The notes under the pieces: model-generated
Seen by the model: the letters and a program-made list of their open reading frames with translations, nothing else
Databases searched by the model: none
Told to the model about the DNA's origin: nothing
Program-made: the position numbers and the translations under genes
Source of the DNA: JAALLB01 sp964502215
GTDB lineage: Bacteria > Pseudomonadota > Alphaproteobacteria > Rhizobiales > Rhizobiaceae
Reading direction: 5' to 3'
Assembly (NCBI GenBank): GCA_964502215.1
Contig: CAZCUN010000022.1
Span: 1 to 45,761, forward strand
DNA: 45,761 nt
Shown here: positions 36,792 to 45,727 of the stretch, piece after piece
Position numbering within the stretch: position 1 is the first letter of the stretch
Layout: every line of letters starts with the position of its first letter

Positions 36792-36899
36792 CACCCATTC
36801 CCTACGCTGGCACAATCCAGATCAGGTTCAAAGAATTCAGGGGCTATGATTATAAAAATCTTGTCCGAGTCTCAGCCTACATCAAGCAGGCACTTCCAT
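36792..36899 (-). promoter_or_regulatory. TPP riboswitch (THI box)
   Basis: Read on the minus strand, the segment begins near GGAAGTGCC, then has the conserved GGCTGAGACTC, a variable arm, and the highly conserved CTTTGAACCTGATCTGG and CCAGCGTAGGGAA blocks. It binds thiamine pyrophosphate and turns the operon off when thiamine is plentiful. Between it and thiM, GGGTGATT and AATCCCCC (about 36771-36796) can form a hairpin with one mismatch that may serve as the expression platform. Confidence 0.96.
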
Positions 36900-36944
36900 G
36901 AGTTACATATTGTTTAGACAGATAAGGCGTCAGATGCAAGTCAG

Positions 36945-39248
36945 TTAACTTGCAACGTGTATGATTGACCAAAGTTTTGCAGGCGTCACAGGCATATCAA
37001 TATCAAATATTTTATATTCGCGATAAAGCGCATTTGAAATGGCATTCATAACAGCAGGTGTTGCACCTATTGTTCCTGCTTCACCTGCGCCCTTTATACC
37101 AAGTGCATTTGTTGTAGAAGGGACATTGCGGGTTGAGAAATCAAATTCTGGAATATTATCAGCGCGAGGAATGCCATAGTCCATGAAAGATGCAGTTAGT
37201 AATTGTCCTTCATCATCATAGACGACATTTTCGTTTAAGCATTGGCCAATACTTTGAACGATACCACCATGAACTTGCCCTGCTAAAAGGGCAGGATTGA
37301 TAGTTACACCAAAATCATCAACGATTGTATATTTCATAATCTCGGTAATACCTGTGGCTGGATCAATCTCAATTTCACAAATATGCGTACCATTTGGGTA
37401 GGTCGCTTCTGGTTGTTTAAACTCACCTTCGCCTTTTAAGTCATCAGAATTTTGGGCAGCTTTTGCGATATCAGAAAAGCTTATGGCTCTATCAGTCCCA
37501 ACAATTCTTGCTTCACCATTATTCAATTCAATATCAGCACTTGAAGCTTCCAGTTCATCCGCAGCTATGTTCTTAATTTTCTCGGCTAATTGCTGACTTG
37601 CGCGAACAACAGAAACCCCGCCAAGCGGTAGCGAGCGTGAGCCACCTGTTCCACCGCCATTTTCAAGTTCGTCTGTATCCCCTTGGCGTAATTGGATTTG
37701 CTCATAATCAATGCCAAGCTTTTCCGCCGCCAATTGTGTGTAAGCTGTTGCATGACCTTGACCATTCGATTGCGTACCAATCTTCAATACAAAAGTTCCA
37801 TCATCTTTCAACTCTACAAAGGCAGGCTCGGAGCCTGCAAAGGCACAAGCTTCAATATAAGTCGACAGGCCAATGCCTCGAATTTTGCCATTGGTTTTAG
37901 ACGTAACATTTCTGGCTTCAAAGTTTACCCAGTCAGCATTTTCCATACAAAGTTCCATATGTGCTTGATACTCGCCCGTATCATACATACGCCCTGCGGG
38001 TGTCGTGTAGGGGAGTTGCTCTGGTTTGATTAAATTACGGCGACGGATTTCATCGGGTGTTAGATTTAATTCAATTGCACATTTATCTACAAGACGCTCT
38101 ATCAAGTATGCAGCCTCAGGTCGCCCCGCGCCACGGTATGCATCGGTTGGAACTGTATGGGTGTAACTGCCACGCATTAAAACAGCCATGGTATCTATGT
38201 CATAAATACCCGTCGTCATGGTGATGCCAAGGTATGGAATATATGGGGCATAAGCATGAAGGTAAGCGCCCATGGCGGCAACTAGGTCAACATCAATTGC
38301 GAGGAATTTTCCATGTTTGTCCATCGCCATTTTTGCAGTAGCAATATTATCGCGCCCATGAGCATCACTGATAAAATGCTCACTTCTATCGCAAGTCCAT
38401 TTAACAGGACGACCAAGTTTTTTGGCAGCAACCATACAAAGTGGATACTCGCGATAAGCAAATACTTTCGTGCCAAACCCACCACCAACATCAGGTGTCA
38501 TGACATGAATTTGCTCGACTTCAAGGTTCATGACATTGGCAAGTGCGCGGCGCATTCCAAAAACGCCTTGTGAACCAACGGTTACATCAAACCGGTTTTG
38601 CGCATCATCCCATTTGGCTTGTACCGCACGGGTTTCCATGTAGTTGGAAATAAGACGGTTATTGATAACTTCGATTTCTGTAACGTGATCTGCTTTTGCA
38701 AAAGCGTCATCGGTCTTTTCACGTTCACCCATGAAATGTGTAAAGGCAAGATTTTGATCACCATCTTCATAAACCTTGATGCTATCAGCATTCAAAGCGG
38801 CCTTGGTATCTACAACGGCATCAAGAATTTCAAAATCAAGATCAATCAGTTCAGAGGCATCTTTGGCGATTGCAACACTATCTGCAACGATGAAGCAAAT
38901 CGCATCTCCGACATGGCGAACAATGCCGTCACAAAGAATAGGAATGTCACGGTTTGCATTCTTGCTGCCATCAGGTTGGGTAACAGGTGTTAGACACAGG
39001 AGAGGGTTGAGTTCAGCTACATCATCTGCAGTCAAAATGGCATGAACGCCAGAATGCCCCAAAGCTTCAGTAATATCATTTATCTTAAAAGTTGCATGGG
39101 CAGCAGGAGAGCGAAGCACATAGCCATATAAAATGCCTTCATCAGTTTTATCATCAGTGTAACACCCTTTGCCAGTAATGAAGGCATTATCTTCTTTTCG
39201 AAGAGGAGACGCACCCATTCCAAATTTTGCATGTGTTACTTTAGTCAT
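36945..39248 (-). CDS. Molybdenum hydroxylase large subunit (xanthine dehydrogenase/CoxL family, form II)
   Basis: The molybdopterin-cytosine-dinucleotide-binding subunit of a three-part hydroxylase. GGGFGTK (255-261) and AYRGAGR (370-376) contact the cofactor; AYRGAGR is the form II signature rather than the AYxCSFR of true CO dehydrogenase. The catalytic glutamate lies in KGAGEAGTIGATPAV near residue 727. Length 767 is normal. AGAAGG precedes ATG 39248. The small iron-sulfur subunit and the FAD subunit are normally adjacent, but neither is found here, so partners must be encoded elsewhere. The substrate (an aldehyde, purine or heteroaromatic) cannot be told. Confidence 0.9.
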   Translation of the reverse strand: MTKVTHAKFGMGASPLRKEDNAFITGKGCYTDDKTDEGILYGYVLRSPAAHATFKINDITEALGHSGVHAILTADDVAELNPLLCLTPVTQPDGSKNANRDIPILCDGIVRHVGDAICFIVADSVAIAKDASELIDLDFEILDAVVDTKAALNADSIKVYEDGDQNLAFTHFMGEREKTDDAFAKADHVTEIEVINNRLISNYMETRAVQAKWDDAQNRFDVTVGSQGVFGMRRALANVMNLEVEQIHVMTPDVGGGFGTKVFAYREYPLCMVAAKKLGRPVKWTCDRSEHFISDAHGRDNIATAKMAMDKHGKFLAIDVDLVAAMGAYLHAYAPYIPYLGITMTTGIYDIDTMAVLMRGSYTHTVPTDAYRGAGRPEAAYLIERLVDKCAIELNLTPDEIRRRNLIKPEQLPYTTPAGRMYDTGEYQAHMELCMENADWVNFEARNVTSKTNGKIRGIGLSTYIEACAFAGSEPAFVELKDDGTFVLKIGTQSNGQGHATAYTQLAAEKLGIDYEQIQLRQGDTDELENGGGTGGSRSLPLGGVSVVRASQQLAEKIKNIAADELEASSADIELNNGEARIVGTDRAISFSDIAKAAQNSDDLKGEGEFKQPEATYPNGTHICEIEIDPATGITEIMKYTIVDDFGVTINPALLAGQVHGGIVQSIGQCLNENVVYDDEGQLLTASFMDYGIPRADNIPEFDFSTRNVPSTTNALGIKGAGEAGTIGATPAVMNAISNALYREYKIFDIDMPVTPAKLWSIIHVAS

Positions 39249-39401
39249 TGATACAAACCTTCTATATCATCAAGCCACCAAGTCTTACGCTTTCATATAG
39301 GGATAATAAGACAGAACGTCGAGCCTCAATCTAATTACAAATTATACTGTGTCTTTTTTGATTATGAATAGATAAGCTATTGCAATGAATCGAATTTTCA
39401 A

Positions 39402-40328
39402 ATGAGCATTGCATCAATTAAGAAACGCTTTGATACGCTTCCTAACAATGTAAAGGGTGGTATCATCTTGATGTTTGCAGCCGCTGGCTTTGGTGCAATG
39501 GTTGCCTTAATTAAACTGGTAGGCCAAAGGCTGGATGTTTTTCAAATTTTATTGGTAAGACAAGTCGTGATGGCTTTTATTGTTGCGCCAACAATTTTGA
39601 CTAATTTCCCAGGAAGTCTCCAAACTAATCACTTTGGCCTTCAAGTGTTAAGGATATTTCTAGCCCTCGTTGCGATGGGGTTTGGATTTACGGCTGTAGT
39701 GAATATGCCTTTGGCGGATGCAACCGCAATTGGATTTGCCAAAAGTTTCTTTGTAACCATATGCGCAATCTTCTTTTTAAATGAGGTCATCGGCTTTAGG
39801 CGATGGTTTGCGGTTATCATTGGATTTATTGGTGTTTTAATCGTACTTCGTCCAGGCTTTGATGGATTTACAGTTTATGGTGTCTATGCATTAATTGGGG
39901 CAGCTGGGGCAGGCTCGGTGATGGTGGTAATTCGTATTCTCACAAGAACTGAATCGACAACAACTATTTTAACTTACCAAGCTTTAGGCGTAGGCTTAGC
40001 GGTTGCTATTCCAGGACTTTGGTTTTGGCTTTGGCCAACTCCGTTAGAATGGATGTTGTTGGTAGCCATGGGCATTATTTCTTATGTTGCACAAATGCTA
40101 AACATCAATGCATATAGATATGGCGAAGCCTCTGTTATGGCTTCATTAGATTATGTCAGGCTTATATATTCTGTGTTTTTTGGTTGGATATTATTTGAAG
40201 CGCTACCAGATATTTGGACATGGATGGGCGCCATGATTATTATCTTAGCTTCAATTTATACAATTCATAGAGAAGGCCAAAAGAAGCAGGATATAGTCAC
40301 AAAAGCAAAAGAGAAAGTTTTAGACTAA
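39402..40328 (+). CDS. DMT superfamily transporter (EamA)
   Basis: An inner-membrane protein of 308 residues with ten hydrophobic segments formed by two EamA repeats (about residues 20-150 and 160-290). It is typical of drug/metabolite exporters, for example in GFAKSFFVTICAIFFLNEVIGFRRW at the end of the first repeat (given by position, residues 108-132). The substrate is unknown. It is transcribed alone. Its last 9 bases overlap the end of the convergent haloacid dehalogenase gene. Confidence 0.88.
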   Translation: MSIASIKKRFDTLPNNVKGGIILMFAAAGFGAMVALIKLVGQRLDVFQILLVRQVVMAFIVAPTILTNFPGSLQTNHFGLQVLRIFLALVAMGFGFTAVVNMPLADATAIGFAKSFFVTICAIFFLNEVIGFRRWFAVIIGFIGVLIVLRPGFDGFTVYGVYALIGAAGAGSVMVVIRILTRTESTTTILTYQALGVGLAVAIPGLWFWLWPTPLEWMLLVAMGIISYVAQMLNINAYRYGEASVMASLDYVRLIYSVFFGWILFEALPDIWTWMGAMIIILASIYTIHREGQKKQDIVTKAKEKVLD

Positions 40329-40973
40329 TAACCCATTGAGGCTAGAAATAACCCTTTTTGGCGCAAGATCTGAATAGTCATCAGGCTGGTTTGTGCGATT
40401 AATCCAATTGCAATTAAAACCAAAGGCTGTCGCGCCTGCAATATCCCAACGATTTGAAGACTGGAAAGCAACATCTTCTGGTTTAATGCCGTATGCATCC
40501 GTCACCATCTTGTAAGTGGCGGGGTCTGTTTTAAATAAGCTCAATTCATCAACCGAAAATTGGTCATCGAGTAAATCTGCAAGCCCAGCATGATTGACTG
40601 CAACTGAAAGCATTTTGGGTGAGCCATTAGATAGTATTGCAGTTTTAAATCCGCGTTCTTTTAAAGTTTTCAACACAATTGGAACTTCGTCATAACAATC
40701 AAGCGTCATATAGGCATCAAGCAAAGTCTGACGGCACTCAAGATTACTATTAGGTACGGCAGCCAGTGCAAAATCCAAAGCTTCGGCGGTTAATTGCCAG
40801 AAGTCTTTATATCGCTTCATACCTGTGCGAACCCAAGTGTATTCTAACTGTTTATTGCGCCAAACCTCTGAGACGCGAGCAGGATTTTCTCCAACTTTAT
40901 CAAAATGCCTAGAAACAGCAGAATGAACGTCAAACAATGTGCCATAGGCATCAAAAACAAAGGCTTTAGTCAT
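40320..40973 (-). CDS. Haloacid dehalogenase type II
   Basis: A HAD-fold hydrolase of 217 residues. Motif I FDAYGTLFD places the nucleophile at Asp8, motif II is AILSNGSPKM, the conserved lysine is in LFKTDPATYK, and the last motif SSNRWDIAGATAFGF replaces the DD of phosphatases. That SSN..D pattern is what marks L-2-haloacid dehalogenases, which hydrolyse 2-haloalkanoic acids. The physiological substrate in this organism is not known, and members also hydrolyse other compounds. Confidence 0.9.
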   Translation of the reverse strand: MTKAFVFDAYGTLFDVHSAVSRHFDKVGENPARVSEVWRNKQLEYTWVRTGMKRYKDFWQLTAEALDFALAAVPNSNLECRQTLLDAYMTLDCYDEVPIVLKTLKERGFKTAILSNGSPKMLSVAVNHAGLADLLDDQFSVDELSLFKTDPATYKMVTDAYGIKPEDVAFQSSNRWDIAGATAFGFNCNWINRTNQPDDYSDLAPKRVISSLNGLLV

Positions 40974-41082
40974 GGGCTTTATCCAAAAAATTGATTTTCA
41001 CACAGCTTACCCATTGGCAAAGTGAAGCGAAAGGCTTAATTACAGAAGTAATATATTACGCAAACATTTTTGGAGTTACAAA

Positions 41083-41685
41083 ATGGCTTTCGAACTACCT
41101 GACCTTCCATATGCATATGATTCACTTGATCCATACATGTCAGCTGAAACATTAGAATTTCACCATGACAAACACCACATGGCTTATGTAACCAATGGTA
41201 ATAACCTTCTTGAAGGTTCAGGCCTTGAAGGCAAGTCTCTTGAAGACGTTGTTCGTGAAAGCCACGGTAAAAATGCTGGCCTGTTTAATAATGCAGCGCA
41301 ACATTACAACCATATGCACTTTTGGAGCTGGATGAAAAAAGATGGCGGCGGTAATAAACTTCCAGGCGCTCTTCAAGCTGCAATGGATTCAGATCTTGGC
41401 GGCTATGATAAATTCAAAGCTGACTTTATGGCAGCAGGCGCAACACAGTTTGGTTCTGGTTGGTGCTGGATTGCGGTTAAAGATGGCAAGCTTGAAATCA
41501 TGAAAACACCAAACGGCGAAAACCCTCTTATTCATGATGCAACGCCAATTCTTGGCTGTGATGTTTGGGAACATTCTTATTACATTGATTACCGCAATGC
41601 GCGTCCAAAGTATCTGGAAGCATTTGTTGATAACATGATCAATTGGGATTATGTGCTTGAGATGTATGAAGGTGCTACAAGCTAA
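41083..41685 (+). CDS. sodB: Superoxide dismutase, iron type
   Basis: Converts superoxide to oxygen and peroxide in the cytoplasm. The metal ligands are His27, His77, and the Asp and His of DVWEHSYY. The Gln73 in NNAAQHYNH, rather than a later glutamine, points to the iron form. GGAG precedes ATG 41083. The 200-residue length is standard. It is a single-gene unit ended by a clear terminator. Confidence 0.96.
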   Translation: MAFELPDLPYAYDSLDPYMSAETLEFHHDKHHMAYVTNGNNLLEGSGLEGKSLEDVVRESHGKNAGLFNNAAQHYNHMHFWSWMKKDGGGNKLPGALQAAMDSDLGGYDKFKADFMAAGATQFGSGWCWIAVKDGKLEIMKTPNGENPLIHDATPILGCDVWEHSYYIDYRNARPKYLEAFVDNMINWDYVLEMYEGATS

Positions 41686-41711
41686 AAATACAATCTCTAT
41701 CTAGAGTTCAG

Positions 41712-41739
41712 GCCCTGCTATTTTAGCGGGGCTTTTTTT
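41712..41739 (+). terminator. Rho-independent terminator of sodB
   Basis: GCCCTGCT (41712-41719) pairs with AGCGGGGC (41725-41732), with one T-G pair and a 5-base loop, and is followed by seven T residues. Confidence 0.9.
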
Positions 41740-41819
41740 ATTACGTTTAGTTTACTGGACAGAATACCGCACCGCCTTATATTTATGGATAAGATTAAAT
41801 TATAAGAAAGGCCTTCCCC

Positions 41820-42269
41820 ATGATTAAGCAAATATCTTCATCACTCACATTATCAGCAGCATCTTTAATGTTAGTTGTTTCATCTGCAAACGCTGATGCG
41901 ATAAAAGACAGACAAGATAAAATGAAGATCGTGGGAAAATCCATGGGCATTGTTGGCAAAATGGCTAAAGGACAGTCCGCTTTTGATGGTGCAGCAGCAT
42001 TGGCAGCATTCGTCGCTATGAAGGACGCTGCTCAAGATTTTGAAACGCTTTTCCCTGCTGGTACTGAGACAGGCGGTAAAACTGAAGCTGGTCCAGCAAT
42101 TTTTACAGATAGAACTGGCTTTGAAGCAAAGCAAACAGCATTTGAGGCTTCTTTAGTAAAAGTAACAGCCGCTGCCCCAGAAAACGCTGCTGCACTTGGT
42201 GCTTTAGTGGGTGAAGTAGGTCAAAATTGCGGTGCCTGTCATAAGGCGTACCGCGTTAAAAAGAACTAG
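41820..42269 (+). CDS. Class II cytochrome c (c556/c-prime type)
   Basis: A secreted periplasmic monoheme cytochrome. A Sec signal peptide occupies about residues 1-26 (ending SSANADA). The heme site CGACH is at residues 137-141 near the C-terminus, as in four-helix class II cytochromes. Met35 in the first helix is positioned as an axial ligand, which favours a c556 type. AAAGG precedes the ATG. It is 14 bases upstream of the diheme cytochrome gene, which is likely its electron partner. Confidence 0.9.
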   Translation: MIKQISSSLTLSAASLMLVVSSANADAIKDRQDKMKIVGKSMGIVGKMAKGQSAFDGAAALAAFVAMKDAAQDFETLFPAGTETGGKTEAGPAIFTDRTGFEAKQTAFEASLVKVTAAAPENAAALGALVGEVGQNCGACHKAYRVKKN

Positions 42270-42283
42270 GAATATAAAACCTA

Positions 42284-43201
42284 ATGAGGCGATTGATAAA
42301 AGCACTTTTCCCAATCGCCTTGTTGTGCCTTGCGTTCTTTTGGATTTTATCCGCCCCCTCCACAATTGATGATCGTGTAAAACAAGAGCTTGCTCAAGCA
42401 GGGGGCGCTGAATTGGGCCAGCAAATATTTTGGGCTGGCGGCTGTTCATCCTGCCATTCTAAGAAGGAGGCAAAAGCAGACGCTAAGTTATTACTGGGCG
42501 GAGATCATGCTCTTGTAACACCTGTTGGAACATTTAACGTCCCCAATATTTCACCGCATAAAGAGCATGGCATCGGAAGCTGGTCTATAGAAAGTTTTGC
42601 AAATGCGATGTTGCATGGCACAAGCCCTGATGGGCGAAATTATTATCCAGCTTTTCCCTATACGTCTTATACAAAGATGACGAGCAAAGATATCGCAGAC
42701 CTTTGGGCTTATATGCAAACTTTAGAAGCTGTTGCGACAGAAAACATACCACATGATTTGTCTTTTCCTTTTAACATTTCAAGAGGCATTGGTCTTTGGA
42801 AATTGGTATTCTTGAATGAGAAGCCTTTGGTTGATGTAACGAAAGACGCTCAACTTCAACGCGGGCAATATCTGGTTGAAGGTTTAGGGCATTGCGGTGA
42901 ATGTCATACGCCCCGTTTGGCTTTAGGCTATGGTGGTGTCAATACAAGCAGATGGCTAGCTGGAGGCCCTGCACCCGAAGGGGATGGTAAGATACCAAAC
43001 ATCACACCACATGCATCAGGAATTGGCGCATGGAGTGAAGAAGATATCGTTTATTATCTAGAATCTGGTTTTACTCCAGATTACGATTCAGCAGGTGGTT
43101 CTATGGTAGATGTTCAACAAAATATGGCAAAGCTTCCAAAGTCAGATCTAGAAGCGATTGCCAAATATTTAAAAGCTATCCCCGAAGTTGCTTCAGATTA
43201 A
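42284..43201 (+). CDS. Membrane-anchored diheme cytochrome c
   Basis: A 305-residue protein with an N-terminal membrane anchor (about residues 7-25) and two class I cytochrome domains. The first heme site is CSSCH at residues 54-58, the second CGECH in the C-terminal half, each followed by a methionine-bearing segment (LHGTSPDGRNY; GGSMVDVQQNM). It resembles cytochrome subunits of periplasmic dehydrogenases, but no dehydrogenase gene is adjacent. It overlaps the convergent oligopeptidase gene by 4 bases. Confidence 0.9.
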   Translation: MRRLIKALFPIALLCLAFFWILSAPSTIDDRVKQELAQAGGAELGQQIFWAGGCSSCHSKKEAKADAKLLLGGDHALVTPVGTFNVPNISPHKEHGIGSWSIESFANAMLHGTSPDGRNYYPAFPYTSYTKMTSKDIADLWAYMQTLEAVATENIPHDLSFPFNISRGIGLWKLVFLNEKPLVDVTKDAQLQRGQYLVEGLGHCGECHTPRLALGYGGVNTSRWLAGGPAPEGDGKIPNITPHASGIGAWSEEDIVYYLESGFTPDYDSAGGSMVDVQQNMAKLPKSDLEAIAKYLKAIPEVASD

Positions 43202-45285
43202 GTTTTGCCAACTGCTTTTAAGGCAAAGGCATAAGAACGCGCTGCATCTTCCAATGCTGCAAACCGACCAGACTTTCCAAAATGCCCAGAAGTCATATTG
43301 GTTCGCAGAAGCAAGATGTTGTCATCAGTTTTATATTCACGCAGTTTAGCAACCCATTTTGCAGGCTCCCAATAAGTAACACGTGGATCAGAAACACCTG
43401 CAGTTACTAACATTGCAGGATAGTTTTTCTTTTCAACTTTATCATAGGGCGAATAATTCGCGATATCATCAAAAGCTTGTTTGCTCTCAATTGGATTACC
43501 CCATTGCGACCACTCTCCAGGGGTGAGGGGGAGGGTGTCATCTAAGATTGTATTTAAAACATCAACAAAAGGAACGTCAGCGATAACACCTGCAAGCATA
43601 TCAGGTGCCATGTTTGCAGTTGCACCAACAAGTAACCCGCCGGCAGAGCCGCCCATGATAACAATGTTACCTTTAGACGTGAAACTTTGTTTGATAAGGG
43701 TTTCACCCGCAGCGATGAAGTCATGGAAAGAATTTACCTTCTTGCCAAACTTTGCATCTTCATACCATTGGCGGCCTTTTTCTTCCCCGCCACGCACATG
43801 CGCTACGACATATATAAATCCACGATCAACAATCGATAAGCGATTAGCACTAAAGCCAGCAGGCATCGACATGCCATAAGAACCATAGCCATAAAGCAAA
43901 CAAGGCGCAGAACCATCAATCGGTGTGTCTTTGTGATGAAGGATAGTTAAAGGAACTGCTTCACCATCATGGCTCTTTGCCATGATACGTCTTGCAACAT
44001 AATCATCGCTTTTATGTCCTGATGGAATTTCAGCCTCCTTAAGAAACGTTTTCTCACCAGACATCAGATTAAAGTCAAAAACTTGCGATGGGGTAGTAGG
44101 GGATGAATAAGTATAGCGGAACATACTCGTATCAAATTCAGGGCTTGGTGATACACCTAGAGAATAAGCTTCTTCATTCATAGAGATTTCATTAGTCTTG
44201 CCGTCTTTGCCCATAAAGCAAATACGAGGAAGAGCGTTCTCGCGCTCCATCCAAATAACCCAATCCTTATAAACACTGCAAGAAATAATCATTCGGCCAG
44301 ATTTATGCGGAATAAAATCTTTCCAGTTTTCCATTGAAGGTTTGTCGACTGGCGTTTCAACAATTTTGAAATCAACCGCACCACCAGCATTGGTTTGAAT
44401 GAGAAAGCGATCGCCTTGATGGTCTAATGAATACTCAAGGCCGTCTTGGCGTTCTTGAATTAGAATAGGCTCAGCTTCAACGTTATCAGCAGGTATAATG
44501 CGCAATTCATCTTGGTCATTCATACCAGCAGACAGGATGATAAATTTATCAGAACGTGTTTTGCCCACACCGCAATAAAACCGTGGGTCGCTTTCTTCAT
44601 AAACTAGAATATCATCATCTGGTGATGTGCCTAATGTATGACGATAGATTTTTGACGGGCGGTGGTTTTCATCCACACGCGAATAAAACAAAGTAGTGGC
44701 ATTTGCCCATGTCGCTGATCCGACATCTTTAATTTCAACGTTTCTATCTTTGCCTGTATCAAGATCACGGAAAGTAAGTGAATAATATTCAGCACCAGAA
44801 GTATCCCGACTCCAAGCTAGAATGGAATGTGTTGGATCTTCATCAACAAATCCAATTTCAAAATACTCTTTACCATCAGCTTCTTTGTTGATGTCTATAA
44901 GAACTTCTTCTTCACCACCATCACGGGGTGTGCGAACTCTTATAGGGTGTTCGCCACCTTCAACGTATTTCCAAGAATAAGCAAAAGGCCCATCTTTAAC
45001 TGGAACAGAACTATCATCTTCCTTGATGCGCCCGCGCATTTCTGAAACAAGCGTCTCCTGCAAGTCCTTTGTGTCAGACATTGCTGTTTCATAATATTCA
45101 TTTTCCTGGTTCAGATAATTTTTAATATCATCAGGCAATTTTTCAGGTTCACGCATAGCCTCTTGCCAATTATCAGCTCGCAACCATTGATAATCATCAA
45201 CAAGTGTAATGCCATGAAATTCAGTCTTATGAGGTTTTTTGGCGGCCAAAGGCGCGCCTTTAATGGAGGGGAAGTAAGTTGACAT
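43198..45285 (-). CDS. ptrB: Oligopeptidase B (S9 prolyl oligopeptidase family)
   Basis: A cytoplasmic serine peptidase that cuts small peptides after basic residues. The N-terminal beta-propeller (about residues 75-420) is followed by the alpha/beta-hydrolase domain. The latter has YGSYGMSM for the oxyanion region, GGSAGGLLVG around the catalytic serine, SDPRVTYWEPAKW with the acidic residue, and TSGHFGKSGRF with the catalytic histidine. Length 695 is standard. GGAAC lies before ATG 45285. It follows msrB by 12 bases and is probably in one transcript with it. Confidence 0.95.
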   Translation of the reverse strand: MSTYFPSIKGAPLAAKKPHKTEFHGITLVDDYQWLRADNWQEAMREPEKLPDDIKNYLNQENEYYETAMSDTKDLQETLVSEMRGRIKEDDSSVPVKDGPFAYSWKYVEGGEHPIRVRTPRDGGEEEVLIDINKEADGKEYFEIGFVDEDPTHSILAWSRDTSGAEYYSLTFRDLDTGKDRNVEIKDVGSATWANATTLFYSRVDENHRPSKIYRHTLGTSPDDDILVYEESDPRFYCGVGKTRSDKFIILSAGMNDQDELRIIPADNVEAEPILIQERQDGLEYSLDHQGDRFLIQTNAGGAVDFKIVETPVDKPSMENWKDFIPHKSGRMIISCSVYKDWVIWMERENALPRICFMGKDGKTNEISMNEEAYSLGVSPSPEFDTSMFRYTYSSPTTPSQVFDFNLMSGEKTFLKEAEIPSGHKSDDYVARRIMAKSHDGEAVPLTILHHKDTPIDGSAPCLLYGYGSYGMSMPAGFSANRLSIVDRGFIYVVAHVRGGEEKGRQWYEDAKFGKKVNSFHDFIAAGETLIKQSFTSKGNIVIMGGSAGGLLVGATANMAPDMLAGVIADVPFVDVLNTILDDTLPLTPGEWSQWGNPIESKQAFDDIANYSPYDKVEKKNYPAMLVTAGVSDPRVTYWEPAKWVAKLREYKTDDNILLLRTNMTSGHFGKSGRFAALEDAARSYAFALKAVGKT

Positions 45286-45297
45286 TAGATGTTCCGT

Positions 45298-45696
45298 TTA
45301 TTTGTCATCAGGCAGAAAGTTCATTGCATGACCATTCATACAATATCTTAAACCTGTAGGTTGTGGGCCGTCATTGAAGACATGCCCAAGATGCGCTTCG
45401 CAATCATGGCAGCGAATTTCTATACGGGTCATAAAAAATGAACGATCCTTGTGTTCAGTAACAGATTTTTCTTCCATGGGTGCATAAAAACTTGGCCATC
45501 CAGTGCGCGAGTCAAATTTGGTAGCCGTTCGGAACAAATTATTGCCACAACAAACACAAGTAAAAGTACCGCTACGTTGTTCATCTTGGTGAGGCCCCGT
45601 AAAGGCGCGTTCTGTGCCGTGTTCACGGGTTACATGATATTGCTCATTAGTAAGAAGCTTTCGCCATTCAGCGTCAGTTTTAGATATTTTGGGCAT
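45298..45696 (-). CDS. msrB: Peptide-methionine (R)-S-oxide reductase
   Basis: Repairs R-methionine sulfoxide in proteins. The two zinc cysteine pairs are in CVCCG and CHDCEAHLGHVF. The catalytic cysteine lies in GLRYCMNGHAM, and RTGWPSFYAP is the substrate loop. Length 132 is usual. The ATG at 45696 has no good ribosome site. Its upstream region is cut short by a sequence that looks like the end of an insertion sequence at 45710, so the native promoter may be displaced. Confidence 0.94.
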   Translation of the reverse strand: MPKISKTDAEWRKLLTNEQYHVTREHGTERAFTGPHQDEQRSGTFTCVCCGNNLFRTATKFDSRTGWPSFYAPMEEKSVTEHKDRSFFMTRIEIRCHDCEAHLGHVFNDGPQPTGLRYCMNGHAMNFLPDDK

Positions 45697-45709
45697 ATAG
45701 ATAAACTTA

Positions 45710-45727
45710 GGGGCTGTCCCAGATAAC
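45710..45727. mobile_element. Possible insertion-sequence terminal repeat at window edge
   Basis: GGGGCTGTCCCAGATAAC begins 14 bases upstream of the msrB start. Terminal inverted repeats of several IS5-related elements start with GG..CTGTCCC, so this may be one end of an element that extends past the window. The other end and any transposase are not visible. Confidence 0.35.

Noticed and set aside
45298..45696. MsrB catalytic context YCMNGHAM as a novelty
   Set aside because: The active cysteine and zinc cysteines are intact, and YCMNG variants are, as far as I know, common in alphaproteobacterial MsrB.
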